Assembly: GCA_016285355.1 (NCBI GenBank)
Contig: JAEEQP010000021.1
Location: 1-64,000, forward strand
Length of the DNA stretch: 64,000 bases
Origin: Bacteroidales bacterium
GTDB lineage: Bacteria; Bacteroidota; Bacteroidia; Bacteroidales; F082
Direction of reading: 5' to 3'
The translations under genes and the position numbers were made by a program. How positions within the stretch are numbered: position 1 is the first letter of the stretch; each line of letters starts with the position of its first letter. The notes beneath the pieces are model-generated. The model did not search any database. It saw only the letters and a program-made list of their open reading frames with translations, and was not told the DNA's origin. Shown here piece after piece: positions 42,677-52,300 of the stretch.

Positions 42677-42779
42677 GCCGTGCATGTCATTCCAATAACA
42701 ATCTCTTATAGATTCCATTCGCACAAGCCCTTGCAAGGAATGACATAAGAGATTGGGCTAAACGGAATCTATGCACGGC
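42677..42779. repeat. Composite inverted-repeat element with crossed arms
   Basis: Outer arms GCCGTGCAT/ATGCACGGC (42677-42685, 42771-42779) enclose ATGTCATTCC, CAATCTCTTAT and TAGATTCC on the left. Their complements are on the right in the order GGAATGACAT, ATAAGAGATTG, GGAATCTA. The inner arms therefore cross instead of nesting. It lies between the metallo-hydrolase stop and the hisS promoter. Confidence 0.6.
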
Positions 42780-42785
42780 GGCATG

Positions 42786-44198
42786 TTATTTCAGTTCAAA
42801 CTCTTCGCCGGGTTCGGGAATCACGATATTGTCCCAACCTTCCTTGCGCAGTTGGCGTCTGTAGAACTCTTGCGCTTCAAGGTCGCCATGCACGATGAAG
42901 GTCTTCTTTACCTTGCTTGGGTCTTGGCAGCTCAGGTAATGAATCATTTCCTTGTAGTCGCCGTGTCCGCTGAAGGCATCGATTTCGAAGATTTCGGCTT
43001 TCACCGGGTGCTCCATGCCAAAGATGGAAACGCTGGCAGGTGTTGGTTTTTCCAATAGTTTGGCACCCAAGGTAGTAGGGGCGCAATAGCCGATGGCAAG
43101 GATGCTGTTGTTGGGATTCTCGATGCTGTTGGCGATATGGTGTTTCACGCGACCGGCTTCCATCATGCCCGAAGCGGAGATAATGATGCAAGGTTGCTTG
43201 GCGGCATTGAGTTCTTTCGATTGGTTGATGTCGCGGATGAAAGTGAGTCCGTTGAAGCCAAAGGGGTCGGGGTCGTATTCGATGACATCCTTCACGTCGT
43301 CGTTGAAGAGGTCGACATGCATACGGAATATCTCGGTGGCGTTGACGGCCAAAGGACTGTCGACATATACTGGAATCTTCTCGGGCAGTTTGCCTTCGTT
43401 GTAGAAGTTATTCAGCAGATATACAATCTCTTGCGTGCGACTGACGGCGAAGGAAGGGATGATGAGTTTGCCGCGTTTCTCCACGCAGGTGTGGTAAATG
43501 ATTTCCAACAATTGCTGTTCAGCGTTTTCGCGGTCGCTGTGGAGACGGTTACCGTATGTGGATTCAGTGATGAGGTAGTCGCAGTGCGGGAAGGGCTCGG
43601 GCGAACGCAGCAGGTAGTTGTACTCGCGCCCGATGTCGCCAGTATAGGCAATGCGGGTCATCTTGCCGCCTTCGTCGATTTCAAGAATGGCGCAACCGCT
43701 GCCAAGCAAGTGACCTGTGTTGTTGAACTTCACCTTTATATTATTGTCGATGGTGAAATAGCGGTTGTAGGCCACGCTGACGAATAATTCCAAGCTGGCA
43801 CGCGCATCTTTCTCAGTATAAATGGGTTGCAAAGCGGGAAGTCCCTGTTGGCGGCGTTTCTTGTTGAACCAAACCATATCGTTCTCCTGGATGAAGCCGC
43901 TGTCGGGGAGCATGATGCTGCAAAGGTCTTCCGTCGCTTTGGTGCAGATGACCTGTCCTCGGAAGCCCAATTTGTAGAAGTAGGGGATGAGGCCGCAGTG
44001 GTCGATATGGGCGTGGGTGAGGATGATGGCATCGATTTCCTCGGGGTTGACCATGATATTGCGATTGGCGGCATCGGTTTCGAGGCCCTTGCCTTGGAAC
44101 ATACCGCAGTCCAACAGGATTTTCTTGCCGTGGTCGGTGGTGATGAGGTGCTTACTGCCCGTCACTTCCTGGGCCGCACCGATGAATTTGATTTTCAT
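42786..44198 (-). CDS. Metallo-beta-lactamase / beta-CASP RNase-like protein
   Basis: Beta-CASP metallo-hydrolases process nucleic acids, mostly RNA. The 470-residue protein carries the zinc motif THAHIDHCG (H62, H64, D66, H67), GTGHLLGSG-like NNTGHLLGSG, YTGDIG, and beta-CASP motifs SFAVSRTQE, ASGMMEAGR and the late FSGHGDY. It is of the short cytoplasmic type related to YsiP/CPSF-like exonucleases, without the C-terminal domain of RNase J. It is a single-gene unit with no informative neighbours. Confidence 0.88.
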   Translation of the reverse strand: MKIKFIGAAQEVTGSKHLITTDHGKKILLDCGMFQGKGLETDAANRNIMVNPEEIDAIILTHAHIDHCGLIPYFYKLGFRGQVICTKATEDLCSIMLPDSGFIQENDMVWFNKKRRQQGLPALQPIYTEKDARASLELFVSVAYNRYFTIDNNIKVKFNNTGHLLGSGCAILEIDEGGKMTRIAYTGDIGREYNYLLRSPEPFPHCDYLITESTYGNRLHSDRENAEQQLLEIIYHTCVEKRGKLIIPSFAVSRTQEIVYLLNNFYNEGKLPEKIPVYVDSPLAVNATEIFRMHVDLFNDDVKDVIEYDPDPFGFNGLTFIRDINQSKELNAAKQPCIIISASGMMEAGRVKHHIANSIENPNNSILAIGYCAPTTLGAKLLEKPTPASVSIFGMEHPVKAEIFEIDAFSGHGDYKEMIHYLSCQDPSKVKKTFIVHGDLEAQEFYRRQLRKEGWDNIVIPEPGEEFELK

Positions 44199-44310
44199 AA
44201 GCTGAAATCGTTAGATTCAACATCGTTAAATTTGACCCCAAAATTAGGAAAAAAACACGAAAAGCAAATCATTTTGATAGAGTTTCACACAATTGCAGTC
44301 GAAATTCCAA

Positions 44311-44598
44311 TCAAAGACTGTTTGGATTCACATTTGGAACATAACGGTTGAATACCAAGGTGAAGAAATTGTAAATCTGCGGGAAATAATTCAGCTTTTG
44401 TCTGCCTTTAGCTGCGAAGAAGATTTCAGCAACTTTATCCATACCCATCAGGTTGAATAAGGCTTTTACATCGTCCATGGTGCCGTAGTTCAGTATTGTT
44501 TCCACCAAAAGGCTATCGCTGATGTCTTTCTTTTTGGCTTCGGGCGTGTACCAAAATAGGGGAGCATGTTCGGCTATGTATTTTTCTCGCGTTGTCAT
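44311..44598 (-). CDS. Hypothetical protein, possibly DUF6922-like
   Basis: This 95-residue protein has no signal or membrane segment. Features are FWYTPEAKKKDISDSLLVETIL, then LFNLMGMDKVAEIF and RQKLNYFPQIYNFFTLVF. The pattern resembles small proteins often encoded next to nucleotidyltransferase toxins, but no such partner is adjacent here. It may be an orphan half of a pair. The function is unknown. Confidence 0.5.
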   Translation of the reverse strand: MTTREKYIAEHAPLFWYTPEAKKKDISDSLLVETILNYGTMDDVKALFNLMGMDKVAEIFFAAKGRQKLNYFPQIYNFFTLVFNRYVPNVNPNSL

Positions 44599-44634
44599 GC
44601 TGCAAAATTACAAAAAACTAAGTGAAGGACAAAC

Positions 44635-45438
44635 CTATTCTACAACAATTTTCTTACTAACTATTGTTCCTTCATCTGTGAAAATGCGTATTGAATAAAA
44701 TCCTTTGGGTAAAGTGCTTAAATCAATCTCATTCGTCCCCCGCACCGTCTTCATCATCTGCCCTGAAGTATTGTAAACCATTACCTCAACAGCTTCCATA
44801 CCTTCAATAACAACCCTATCTTTTGCCGGATTGGGATAAATGCCAACACTTTTTGCCTCTTCCTCGATTCTATCATACGCCCCTTCAATATAAATGTCGT
44901 CAATGCAAATGGCAGATTGAGATATTTCAAAACCCTCCCAAAAGAAATGACGAATGGCGATATAGACATCCTGACCAGCATATTGGTCTAAATCAACATA
45001 GTATGCCGTCCATTCGCCAGGATGAAAGGGATTGCCAGTAAGTGTCCATTCTTGCAATGTGGTAAAAGCCATAGGGTCGTCATTTGCCGTGGTAGAGACG
45101 CATATAGCCCAATGTTCGGCGGGACGGGACTCGTCCAAAGGATATGCCCAGAGACTGATATAACTGCCAGGGGCCAATGTCAATCGTGGAGATACTAGGA
45201 AGTTGTTTGGTGCTAGGGAGTCGCCAGTGACAGGCTCCTTGGAATATGACAGCACCATCCCGTCAGAGTTGTTGTGGCTCATTCCGTTGGCAGACTGCTG
45301 TTGCCAGTTGTGGCCGTCTCCATCTGCATCAATAGTGGTCCAGCCCTGAAGGGTGCCGTCTTCAAAGTCGAACGAGATTTGCGCTTGCATCGCTCCGCAT
45401 ACCAGAAATGCGGCAAGAATAAATGATAGTTTCTTCAT
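44635..45438 (-). CDS. T9SS cargo protein with cleaved-adhesin / choice-of-anchor J domain
   Basis: The 267-residue protein has a signal peptide (MKKLSFILAAFLVCGAMQAQ) and a jelly-roll domain of the cleaved-adhesin type (FEDGTLQGWTTIDADGDGHN, NFLVSPRLTL, HWAICVSTTA, CIDDIYIEG). A type A T9SS sorting domain starts at about residue 195 (GIYPNPAKDRVVIEG) and ends SKKIVVE. Such domains bind surface ligands such as sugars or haem carriers. The role of this one is unknown. Confidence 0.85.
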   Translation of the reverse strand: MKKLSFILAAFLVCGAMQAQISFDFEDGTLQGWTTIDADGDGHNWQQQSANGMSHNNSDGMVLSYSKEPVTGDSLAPNNFLVSPRLTLAPGSYISLWAYPLDESRPAEHWAICVSTTANDDPMAFTTLQEWTLTGNPFHPGEWTAYYVDLDQYAGQDVYIAIRHFFWEGFEISQSAICIDDIYIEGAYDRIEEEAKSVGIYPNPAKDRVVIEGMEAVEVMVYNTSGQMMKTVRGTNEIDLSTLPKGFYSIRIFTDEGTIVSKKIVVE

Positions 45439-45487
45439 AGTTTATTCTGTTTTAATGATTTGTTATTTACTAGTTTTCTGCGCTTGT

Positions 45488-45600
45488 CGTCACTGCGAGG
45501 AACGAAGCAGTCCAGACTATTGGTTTTCGGAAAACTTGTTCCCTGGATTGCTTCGTCGTGCCTCCTCGCAAATCGAAGATTCGACGAAGTCAATGACGCG
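45488..45600. repeat. REP element of the GCGAGGAACGAAGCA family
   Basis: CACTGCGAGGAACGAAGCAG on the left is complemented by CTGGATTGCTTCGTCGTGCC and TCCTCGC on the right, with a spacer of about 30 bp. A partial copy (CACGAGGAACGAAACAATCC) lies at 48531-48551 beside the IS element. This is a widespread REP type between genes. Confidence 0.7.
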
Positions 45601-45610
45601 AAGCGACGAT

Positions 45611-47293
45611 TCAATCCCTCAGCACTTTCCGTGTGAGGCACACTTCCGCATTGCGGATCCTCAGCATGTATATCCCTTTGGGCAAGTCGCCCATCTCCAT
45701 CCAACCGCCCATGCCGCTGAAGGTCTTTGTGGCCACCACCTGGCCGCTCATGTTGATGAGTTCCATTTCCGTGGCCTCGGACTCGTTGGGCAGCAGCACG
45801 CAAACCGTGTTGTTCGTCGGGTTGGGATAAACCTCCACCGTAGCCTCTTCCTTTGGCATCGGTCGTTCTGGTACCTGCAAAGTGGTGTAGTCCACCGTGT
45901 CCGTGACATGAAGAACCCAATAATTCATAGTGTGGCCATCAAAAAGTGTGTCGTTCGTGCAGTAGTAGTCGCCATTGTGCTCGCCAAGCATGGTTTCGGA
46001 GGTTGCCGCAATGACATATTCCCTATCACTCTCCTTTAATACGTCGCCAATTCCTATCCTCGAGCACATGGTGTGGCCTATGGCTCTTTCCCAAAGCAGG
46101 TTGCCATCCGCATCCGTGCGAAATATCCAAAGCTTTCTGCCCAAGTCTCCAGTGAGATAGATTAGGTTTTGAGCACTTTGTACATCGCCGTTTTTCGATT
46201 CGGTGAGTCCAAACACAGTAAATCCGCCATCTTCGTTTTGGAAGACCCTCCAAGGGGTATCAAATCCGCTGCCGCCATAGCAACGGCTCCAGAGTATGTT
46301 GCCATCCGCGTCGGTACGCAAAAGCCACACATCGGTGGTGCGGACACCAGTATGCCAATAGCCTAAGTGGTAGTTGGCACCTTGGAGGTCTCCGTCCTCG
46401 GAATCACTGATTCCTGCTAGGAGTAAACCATCGTCCAGTTCCATAAGACAATAACTGTTCTCACTATTGCTCCCGCCATAACATCGGGTCCATTCCACTT
46501 CACCTTGGTGGCTGAGCTTGACGAGGATGTTGTCATTAGTGTAGAGCCCCACATGGATGTCGCAGGCCCCGATGGAGCCATCCCCTATGGTATAGCCCGA
46601 CAAGAAGGCATAGTAACCTTCATCGGCTGCGTTGGAAAGATGATGTATGGATTCAGTTCCCGCCGTACCAATCGAAATCTCCCACTCTGTTTGCCCAAGA
46701 CTATCAAGCTTGACAATCCATCCATCGCTTTGACCATAGTAGTGTCCGACGTCTCCTCCCTCCGAAAAGGTCAGCTGCGCCCCTCCTATCACACCACCAT
46801 CGGTGGTGGCACAGCCATATTTCTCGTAGGGAAAACTGTAGTTCTCGTTCCCCAAGTTCCGTGACCACAGCATTTCTCCATCCGCATTGTACTTGGCTAT
46901 GCCGAGTGATGCTTTTCCCGTTGTGGGATACCTTCCTTCGCCGATAGAATAATAGACATTCTTGTTGGTTATCGATCTATCTAAATCAAGAGGATAGATT
47001 GCTGGATAGCAAGCCTGCCAAAGCAGCTCACCATGGTATCCGATTTTTAGGAGCCAGTTTCCTGTAGTTTGTTGACCAAAATCGCAAGTGACCATCACAG
47101 AATTAGGCGAACGCCCAACTCCTGCAACAAGATACCCACCGTCAGTGGGTGCTATTCCCCAAGCTTCGTCATAGCAGTTCGGCAATTGACCACCGTAGGT
47201 CTGCTGCCAATCGATTCTGATTTGGCCGAAAAGAGAGGACACAATAACAATAACAAAGAGGAAAGATAATAATATGACATTTTTTGTTTTCAT
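45611..47293 (-). CDS. T9SS cargo protein with repeated beta-propeller-like motifs
   Basis: The 560-residue secreted protein has a signal peptide (MKTKNVILLSFLFVIVIVSS) and at least five repeated blades marked by WxxxYGGSxxD-type turns (WQQTYGGQLPN, WTRCYGGSNSENS, WSRCYGGSGFDTP) plus L-x-GDxGxxxW patterns. A type A T9SS sorting domain closes it (EVYPNPTNNTVCVLL ... GIYMLRIRNAEVCLTRKVLR). ATG 47293 is chosen as the start of the signal peptide; the longer frame has no such feature. The substrate or ligand is unknown. Confidence 0.82.
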   Translation of the reverse strand: MKTKNVILLSFLFVIVIVSSLFGQIRIDWQQTYGGQLPNCYDEAWGIAPTDGGYLVAGVGRSPNSVMVTCDFGQQTTGNWLLKIGYHGELLWQACYPAIYPLDLDRSITNKNVYYSIGEGRYPTTGKASLGIAKYNADGEMLWSRNLGNENYSFPYEKYGCATTDGGVIGGAQLTFSEGGDVGHYYGQSDGWIVKLDSLGQTEWEISIGTAGTESIHHLSNAADEGYYAFLSGYTIGDGSIGACDIHVGLYTNDNILVKLSHQGEVEWTRCYGGSNSENSYCLMELDDGLLLAGISDSEDGDLQGANYHLGYWHTGVRTTDVWLLRTDADGNILWSRCYGGSGFDTPWRVFQNEDGGFTVFGLTESKNGDVQSAQNLIYLTGDLGRKLWIFRTDADGNLLWERAIGHTMCSRIGIGDVLKESDREYVIAATSETMLGEHNGDYYCTNDTLFDGHTMNYWVLHVTDTVDYTTLQVPERPMPKEEATVEVYPNPTNNTVCVLLPNESEATEMELINMSGQVVATKTFSGMGGWMEMGDLPKGIYMLRIRNAEVCLTRKVLRD

Positions 47294-47448
47294 TGAATGA
47301 GAATTATTAAGTCCTTTTTCCTCTATGAAGGGATGTCGCTTTGCGGCGGAGAAGTCTGCAAAATTACTCAAAATCCAATAAACTCAATCAAAATCCCATC
47401 TAAAACAGATCAATTTAGGTTCACAAGCACTATAATTTAGAATTGTTT

Positions 47449-48486
47449 CTAATTAACGCGAGTTCGATATAAAATAATTATCTGAAAAAGAATAACATAG
47501 CGATGTTTTTCGTATATTTGTAGTGCAAAAAAAACAAACGAAACACGCTATGTTATCAGAAGGCAAAATTACGGAAATTTATTGCATGGCAGACGATTTC
47601 TGCAAGTTTTTCAATGAGACGGTGAAAAAACATACTCTACAGGTGACCGACGGGAAGCGTCACCGCGACAAGCCCAACCGCATGTCGGATGCCGAGGTGA
47701 TGACCATACTCATCGCCTTCCACATGGGAGGACACCGTTGCCTGAAGCACTTCTACCTTGGCTATGTGTGCAAGCACTGGGGTCACCTCTTTCCCAAGAC
47801 CGTGTCGTACAACAGGTTTGTGGAACTGGAGCGGGAAGTGGCCCTGCCGTTGCTGGTCTTCGTCAAGCAGGTGCTGCTGGGCAAGTGTACGGGTGTCAAC
47901 TTCATTGATTCGACACCGATGCGCGTCTGCCGCAACCAGCGCATACACGGCCACAAGGTGTTCAGGGGCATCGCCATGAGGGGCAAGTGCTCCATGGGAT
48001 GGTTCTTCGGATTCAAGATGCACCTCATCATCAACGAGAAGGGCGAGGTGCTGAGCTTCATGATCACCCCTGCGGATGTCGACGACAGGGAGCCGCTGAA
48101 GGTCAAGGACTTCGTGAAGGAAATCTACGGCAAACTGGTCGGCGACAAGGGCTACATATCCAAGGAACTGTTCCACGAGCTGTTCGTCGATGGTATCCAG
48201 CTCATCACCAAGGTGAGGAACAACATGAAGAACTGCCTGATGAGCGTGTCGGACAAGGTGTTGCTCCGTAAGAGGGCTGTGATAGAGTCCGTCAACGACG
48301 AGCTGAAGAACATAGCGCAACTGGAACACTCGAGACACCGCTCCTTCAATAACTTCATCGTCAATGCCGTCTCAGCATTAGCTGCCTAATGCTTTTTCCC
48401 AAAGAAACCGACCATCTCTCTTGAACGCCTCCATGATAATCAACTGACTCTCTTTTGATTACTTATATCGAACTCACGTTAATTAG
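47449..48486. mobile_element. IS982-family insertion sequence
   Basis: Terminal inverted repeats of 24 bp (47449-47472 and 48463-48486, core TTAACGnGAGTTCGATATAA) match at 23 positions and enclose one transposase gene. Both flanks are T-rich, and I could not define a clear target duplication. The element sits between two T9SS cargo genes without breaking either. Confidence 0.88.
47550..48389 (+). CDS. IS982-family transposase
   Basis: The 279-residue protein has the DDE triad of the family: D120 in NFIDSTPMRVC, D199 in VGDKGYISKELF and E246 in KRAVIESVNDELK, with the IS982-type GWFFGFKMHLIIN between. The frame is complete, so the element could be active. A -7 box TATATTTG (47513-47520) lies inside the left end. 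ATG 47550 (MLSEGKITEIY) is favoured over an upstream GTG at 47523. Confidence 0.9.
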   Translation: MLSEGKITEIYCMADDFCKFFNETVKKHTLQVTDGKRHRDKPNRMSDAEVMTILIAFHMGGHRCLKHFYLGYVCKHWGHLFPKTVSYNRFVELEREVALPLLVFVKQVLLGKCTGVNFIDSTPMRVCRNQRIHGHKVFRGIAMRGKCSMGWFFGFKMHLIINEKGEVLSFMITPADVDDREPLKVKDFVKEIYGKLVGDKGYISKELFHELFVDGIQLITKVRNNMKNCLMSVSDKVLLRKRAVIESVNDELKNIAQLEHSRHRSFNNFIVNAVSALAA

Positions 48487-48584
48487 TTTTTTGTCATTTT
48501 GGCGCATCCCTCTCCGTCCTGTCTCCATCATCACGAGGAACGAAACAATCCAAGAAGGCAGCCAATTCCCCCTTTTTAAAATAG

Positions 48585-48615
48585 AAATCCCGCCGTCACC
48601 GGCGGGATTCTTTTT
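48585..48615 (-). terminator. Terminator of the C25 peptidase gene
   Basis: AATCCCGCCG (48586-48595) pairs with CGGCGGGATT (48600-48609) around a 4-nt loop. T-rich flanks exist on both strands, so it can also stop transcription coming from the IS element. Confidence 0.8.
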
Positions 48616-48633
48616 GTAAAGTGTAGTGCGTGT

Positions 48634-51600
48634 TTATTCCACCACAATCTTCCTCACGGCCTGACCGCCATTGGCCTCGATGTGCATCATATAGATGCCC
48701 TTGGCCATTTGCGAGAGGTCGATGCGGACTTGTTGGCCTTCCACATCGGCGTTGTAAACGGTCTGGCCGTAGGCGTTCACGATGCGGACATGGCTCAGGT
48801 TTTCGCACTCAACGGTGACTTCGCCTTGGGTCGGGTTGGGGAAGATGTTGACAGAAACGCTGTTCTCGCCGATGCTTTCGGTGTATACGAAGTGGGCTAC
48901 CAAATTACGATTTCTTGTTACTAAGAAGGTGTAGGTCATTTCTTCCGAAACCACTTCTCCGTTTTCGGTCCAGTTCTGGAAGGCCCAGTCTTCGTTGCGG
49001 ATGACGGTCAAAGTGACCTCGTCGCCAAAGAGGTAAGACCCGGTTCCACTGATGCTTCCAGCTTCAGCTGGGTCGACTGTGGCCGTGACTTCCTTAGTTT
49101 CCAACTCGAAGTTGCCGATCAAAGTGCGGGCACCCGTGACGGTGAAACTATAAATACTGTCGGTTGAAATCACCTCGCCATCCTCAGTCCAGTTGGCGAA
49201 ATAATGGCCGAAGAAACTCATGGCGGTTACGGTGCAGATTTCTCCATAGGGGAAATATCCGCTTCCGTTACAATCACCACCTTCGTCAGAGTTGGGAAGG
49301 ACGAGGATGGGGTAATATTCTAGGTCAAATTGTGCCACACAATTGGTGTTCCCAGTTACGGTGAAGGTGTAGGTGGGGTTGGTGCTGGAAATGTCACCGC
49401 CCCATGCGTAGAATGTGTATCCTGTGGCTGGAGTGGCGGTTATCGTGCAAGTTTGGCCGTAAATATATGTACCACCACCTGTGACGGTTCCACCGTCAGT
49501 CGGATCAGATGAGACTGTAACGGTGAATTGCTGCTGGATAAAGTTGGCCACCAAAGTGCGGTTGCCAGTCACGGTGAAGGTGTAGTTGGCATTGGTGGAG
49601 ACCACATTGCCGTTTTCCGTCCAGTTGGTGAAGGTGTAGCCGGTGTTAGCCGTAGCGTGTACGGTGCAAGATTGTCCTTGTTGATAAGTGCCGCCGCCAG
49701 AGACGGTGCCACCGAGGACCGGGTTGGCCGAAACGCTGATGGTGTAGCTCTGTACAGTGAAATTGGCCACCAAAGAGCGGTTGCCTGTCACGGTGAAGGT
49801 GTAGTTGGCATTGGTGGAGACCACATTGCCGTTCTCCGTCCAGTTGGTGAAGGTGTAGCCGCTGTTGGCCGTGGCCGAAACTGTGCAGGATTGTCCTTGC
49901 TGATAGGTGCCGCCTCCTGTGACGGTGCCGCCATTGGTCGGGCTGGCCGAAACGCTGATGTTGTAGTTTTGCGGCTGGGCTTGGAAGTTGGCCACCAAAT
50001 TACGGTTGCTCGTGACATTGAAGGTATAGTTGGCTTGGTTGGAGACCACATTACCGTTTTCCGTCCAGTTGGTGAAGGTGAAGCCTGCATTGGCCGTGGC
50101 CGAAACCGTGCAGGATTGTCCTTGCTGGTAAGTGCCGCCACCAGAGACGGAGCCGCCATTGGTCGGGTTGGCCGACACGGTAATGTTGTACTGTGTGCTA
50201 CCACCGCCAGTAATGTTGATGGTTGCAATGTAGGTAATCTTATTGTAGCCGAACACGGTCAGCGTGGCAGTGCCGGTCTGTCCGGGAGCAGCAAAGGTGA
50301 TGTTGGCCGTACCATTATTAATGGTGGCTGAGCCCATGATTTCATTGTTGCGGGTCAGGGTGGCCAAGGCACCGTTGCCATTGGAGGCGTTCACGGTGAA
50401 CGAGGTCGCGCTGCTGCTCATAGAGGAAGCGTGTGACACGTTCATGTCGGTCGGGACGGCGTTGCGCAGGGTCAGGGTCGGGTCGCCATAAAGGATCCAC
50501 GACATGTAGGTACCGTGACCTTGTCCTGCACCTTGACCATATTGGTCCAAAATCTTCATGTTTCCGTCAAACGAACAGCCGCCAAGCGTGCGCTTGATGT
50601 TGGGGCTGTTTTGCTCTGTCAGCACATCCACCATCTCGTCTTGGCCGTACATTGGGGGAACCCAAGGTTGGGAGATATAGGAGAACATGCCGCCGATGGC
50701 ACCGGTAGGTGTGCCGTTGCTGTTGTTCGTGGCACGGAGCCAGGTCTCAGCAAAACATGGCTGATAGTGGTCATATTTTCCATTCAGGCAAGCCACTGAC
50801 CAGATGATGGGCAGCTTGTCATCGTTCACCAAAGCGTTCACATTGGAATTGCTGTAGTTGAACACGCCCCAGCTGGTTTCAGAGCCGTGGTTGCAATAAT
50901 TGATGATGCTCACGCCGTTGTTGATGTGTTGGGTCAGCGTGGCAGAGTTGGAGTTTGCACCACCGCCGCTGGGATAGTCTCTGAAGACTTCGGTGTAGTT
51001 GTAGGCAAGCAGGTCATTGCGGATGTTGTCGATATGTTGCCAGTCGTCCTCACCGAAATGACCGCCGCCGCCGGCTACCGTGGCCACACCTGTACCAGTG
51101 CTCAACCACGTATCGTTGGCGTTGATGTCTCTCTCGTAATGGATAACCTTGTCCACCTGGGTGGTGACATGAGTCTCGTTCTCAGCGGAGAAACGGCCAA
51201 CGATGATGTCATTGTAAGAGTCGTTGCCCGCCACTTGACCGTACCAGTTGTCGGATTTGCCGCCATAGCTTCCCGAAGAATAGCTGTGTCCGGGGATTTG
51301 GGCCACGTCGCCGACTAACAGCACATGGGTGAGGTTGCTGTTGCCGTCATATTGGCTTTGAATGTAGGCCTTAATGGCAGTGTCGGTATTACCAGTGGTG
51401 CTGGTTCCGATTATTGTGGTATGACGGCCAATTTGTTTTTTCCAGTTGACCAAAGGCTGCATGGCGGTCATGAAGGCATCGTGGCAAATGATGAGCAAAT
51501 CGCCTGTCTCAACCACAGGGGTGTATCTGCTCATGCTTTCACCGAAGTTGATGAAGTGGTTGCCGTACAAGGCTTCGATTTCGGGATCCAAACTCACCAT

Positions 51601-52221
51601 TGAAGAATGGCGGTCAAGGACATTTTCGCTCGACAAGCCGTCGCTGTACATCTCAACAGTCATGTTGTAATATACGCGCAATGTGTGTGTTATGGGATTG
51701 TAAGCGAAAGGATAGACCACCATGTTCTGTCCGCGGAAGTCGCGCAGGATGTAAGGCTCATAAAGGCCCACATTCTGAGCAGGGAAGAAGGCATCGCTCG
51801 AATAAGCCTCGCCGTAGGTGTAAGGCACATCTTCAGGGTTGATGGTGCGCGGGAAATCGCCTTTCGAAGGGGCAACTTCCATCGGGTAATCAGCATATTG
51901 CGCATCAACGACACGGATGTTGTAATGTTGACGGTCGCCAACGATGGCCGGAACGGCAATCATGGGCAGGTCAGGCTCACCGGCGGCAGCGGTGCTGACC
52001 GTCTTGGGAACCGAGATGAGGTTGGCTTCACCACGAGGAGTGGTCACCTCAAAGGCATAGAAGCCAGGAACTTGCAGGTTGACGGTGATTTGGTTTTCGG
52101 AAGAGGAAACCAAGGTCGTCTGAATGGTACTCGGGTTATCGCTCTTGATGGCGACCCACTGTTGTCCGAAGGTCACGAGAGAAAGCATGACCAGGACAAC
52201 GGAAAAGAAAAGTTTTCTCAT
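48634..52221 (-). CDS. Gingipain-like C25 cysteine peptidase, T9SS-secreted
   Basis: The 1195-residue protein has a signal peptide, an N-terminal propeptide-like part (to about 230) and a C25 caspase-like domain. The catalytic pair is H445 (NYCNHGSETSWG) and C478 (WSVACLNGKYDH). An Ig-like domain (about 590-680) and six InlB-type repeats of 70-75 residues follow (core GTYxxGQSCTVSATANxGYTFT, NWTENGNVV). A type A T9SS sorting domain ends in RKIVVE. Gingipains degrade host proteins and process surface proteins. A minus-strand TATTTTTGC (52253-52245) is the promoter. Confidence 0.92.
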   Translation of the reverse strand: MRKLFFSVVLVMLSLVTFGQQWVAIKSDNPSTIQTTLVSSSENQITVNLQVPGFYAFEVTTPRGEANLISVPKTVSTAAAGEPDLPMIAVPAIVGDRQHYNIRVVDAQYADYPMEVAPSKGDFPRTINPEDVPYTYGEAYSSDAFFPAQNVGLYEPYILRDFRGQNMVVYPFAYNPITHTLRVYYNMTVEMYSDGLSSENVLDRHSSMVSLDPEIEALYGNHFINFGESMSRYTPVVETGDLLIICHDAFMTAMQPLVNWKKQIGRHTTIIGTSTTGNTDTAIKAYIQSQYDGNSNLTHVLLVGDVAQIPGHSYSSGSYGGKSDNWYGQVAGNDSYNDIIVGRFSAENETHVTTQVDKVIHYERDINANDTWLSTGTGVATVAGGGGHFGEDDWQHIDNIRNDLLAYNYTEVFRDYPSGGGANSNSATLTQHINNGVSIINYCNHGSETSWGVFNYSNSNVNALVNDDKLPIIWSVACLNGKYDHYQPCFAETWLRATNNSNGTPTGAIGGMFSYISQPWVPPMYGQDEMVDVLTEQNSPNIKRTLGGCSFDGNMKILDQYGQGAGQGHGTYMSWILYGDPTLTLRNAVPTDMNVSHASSMSSSATSFTVNASNGNGALATLTRNNEIMGSATINNGTANITFAAPGQTGTATLTVFGYNKITYIATINITGGGSTQYNITVSANPTNGGSVSGGGTYQQGQSCTVSATANAGFTFTNWTENGNVVSNQANYTFNVTSNRNLVANFQAQPQNYNISVSASPTNGGTVTGGGTYQQGQSCTVSATANSGYTFTNWTENGNVVSTNANYTFTVTGNRSLVANFTVQSYTISVSANPVLGGTVSGGGTYQQGQSCTVHATANTGYTFTNWTENGNVVSTNANYTFTVTGNRTLVANFIQQQFTVTVSSDPTDGGTVTGGGTYIYGQTCTITATPATGYTFYAWGGDISSTNPTYTFTVTGNTNCVAQFDLEYYPILVLPNSDEGGDCNGSGYFPYGEICTVTAMSFFGHYFANWTEDGEVISTDSIYSFTVTGARTLIGNFELETKEVTATVDPAEAGSISGTGSYLFGDEVTLTVIRNEDWAFQNWTENGEVVSEEMTYTFLVTRNRNLVAHFVYTESIGENSVSVNIFPNPTQGEVTVECENLSHVRIVNAYGQTVYNADVEGQQVRIDLSQMAKGIYMMHIEANGGQAVRKIVVE
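49544..50200. repeat. Near-identical tandem DNA repeats within the C25 gene
   Basis: Three coding units begin near 49544, 49763 and 49988 (219 and 225 bp apart, 73 and 75 codons). They are almost identical over most of their length, while the outer InlB repeats (48900-49540) are diverged. Recombination between them would change the stalk length in whole repeat units. Confidence 0.75.
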
Positions 52222-52300
52222 TGTTAAAGCGCTTTAATTTGGGCGCAAAAATAAGAAAAAACTTGGAATACGGATGCTTTTTTTGACAAAATGTCAAAAC

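Noticed and set aside
49544..50200. Tandem DNA repeats as a satellite or CRISPR
   Set aside because: They are in-frame coding repeats of the C25 peptidase stalk, with unit lengths divisible by three.
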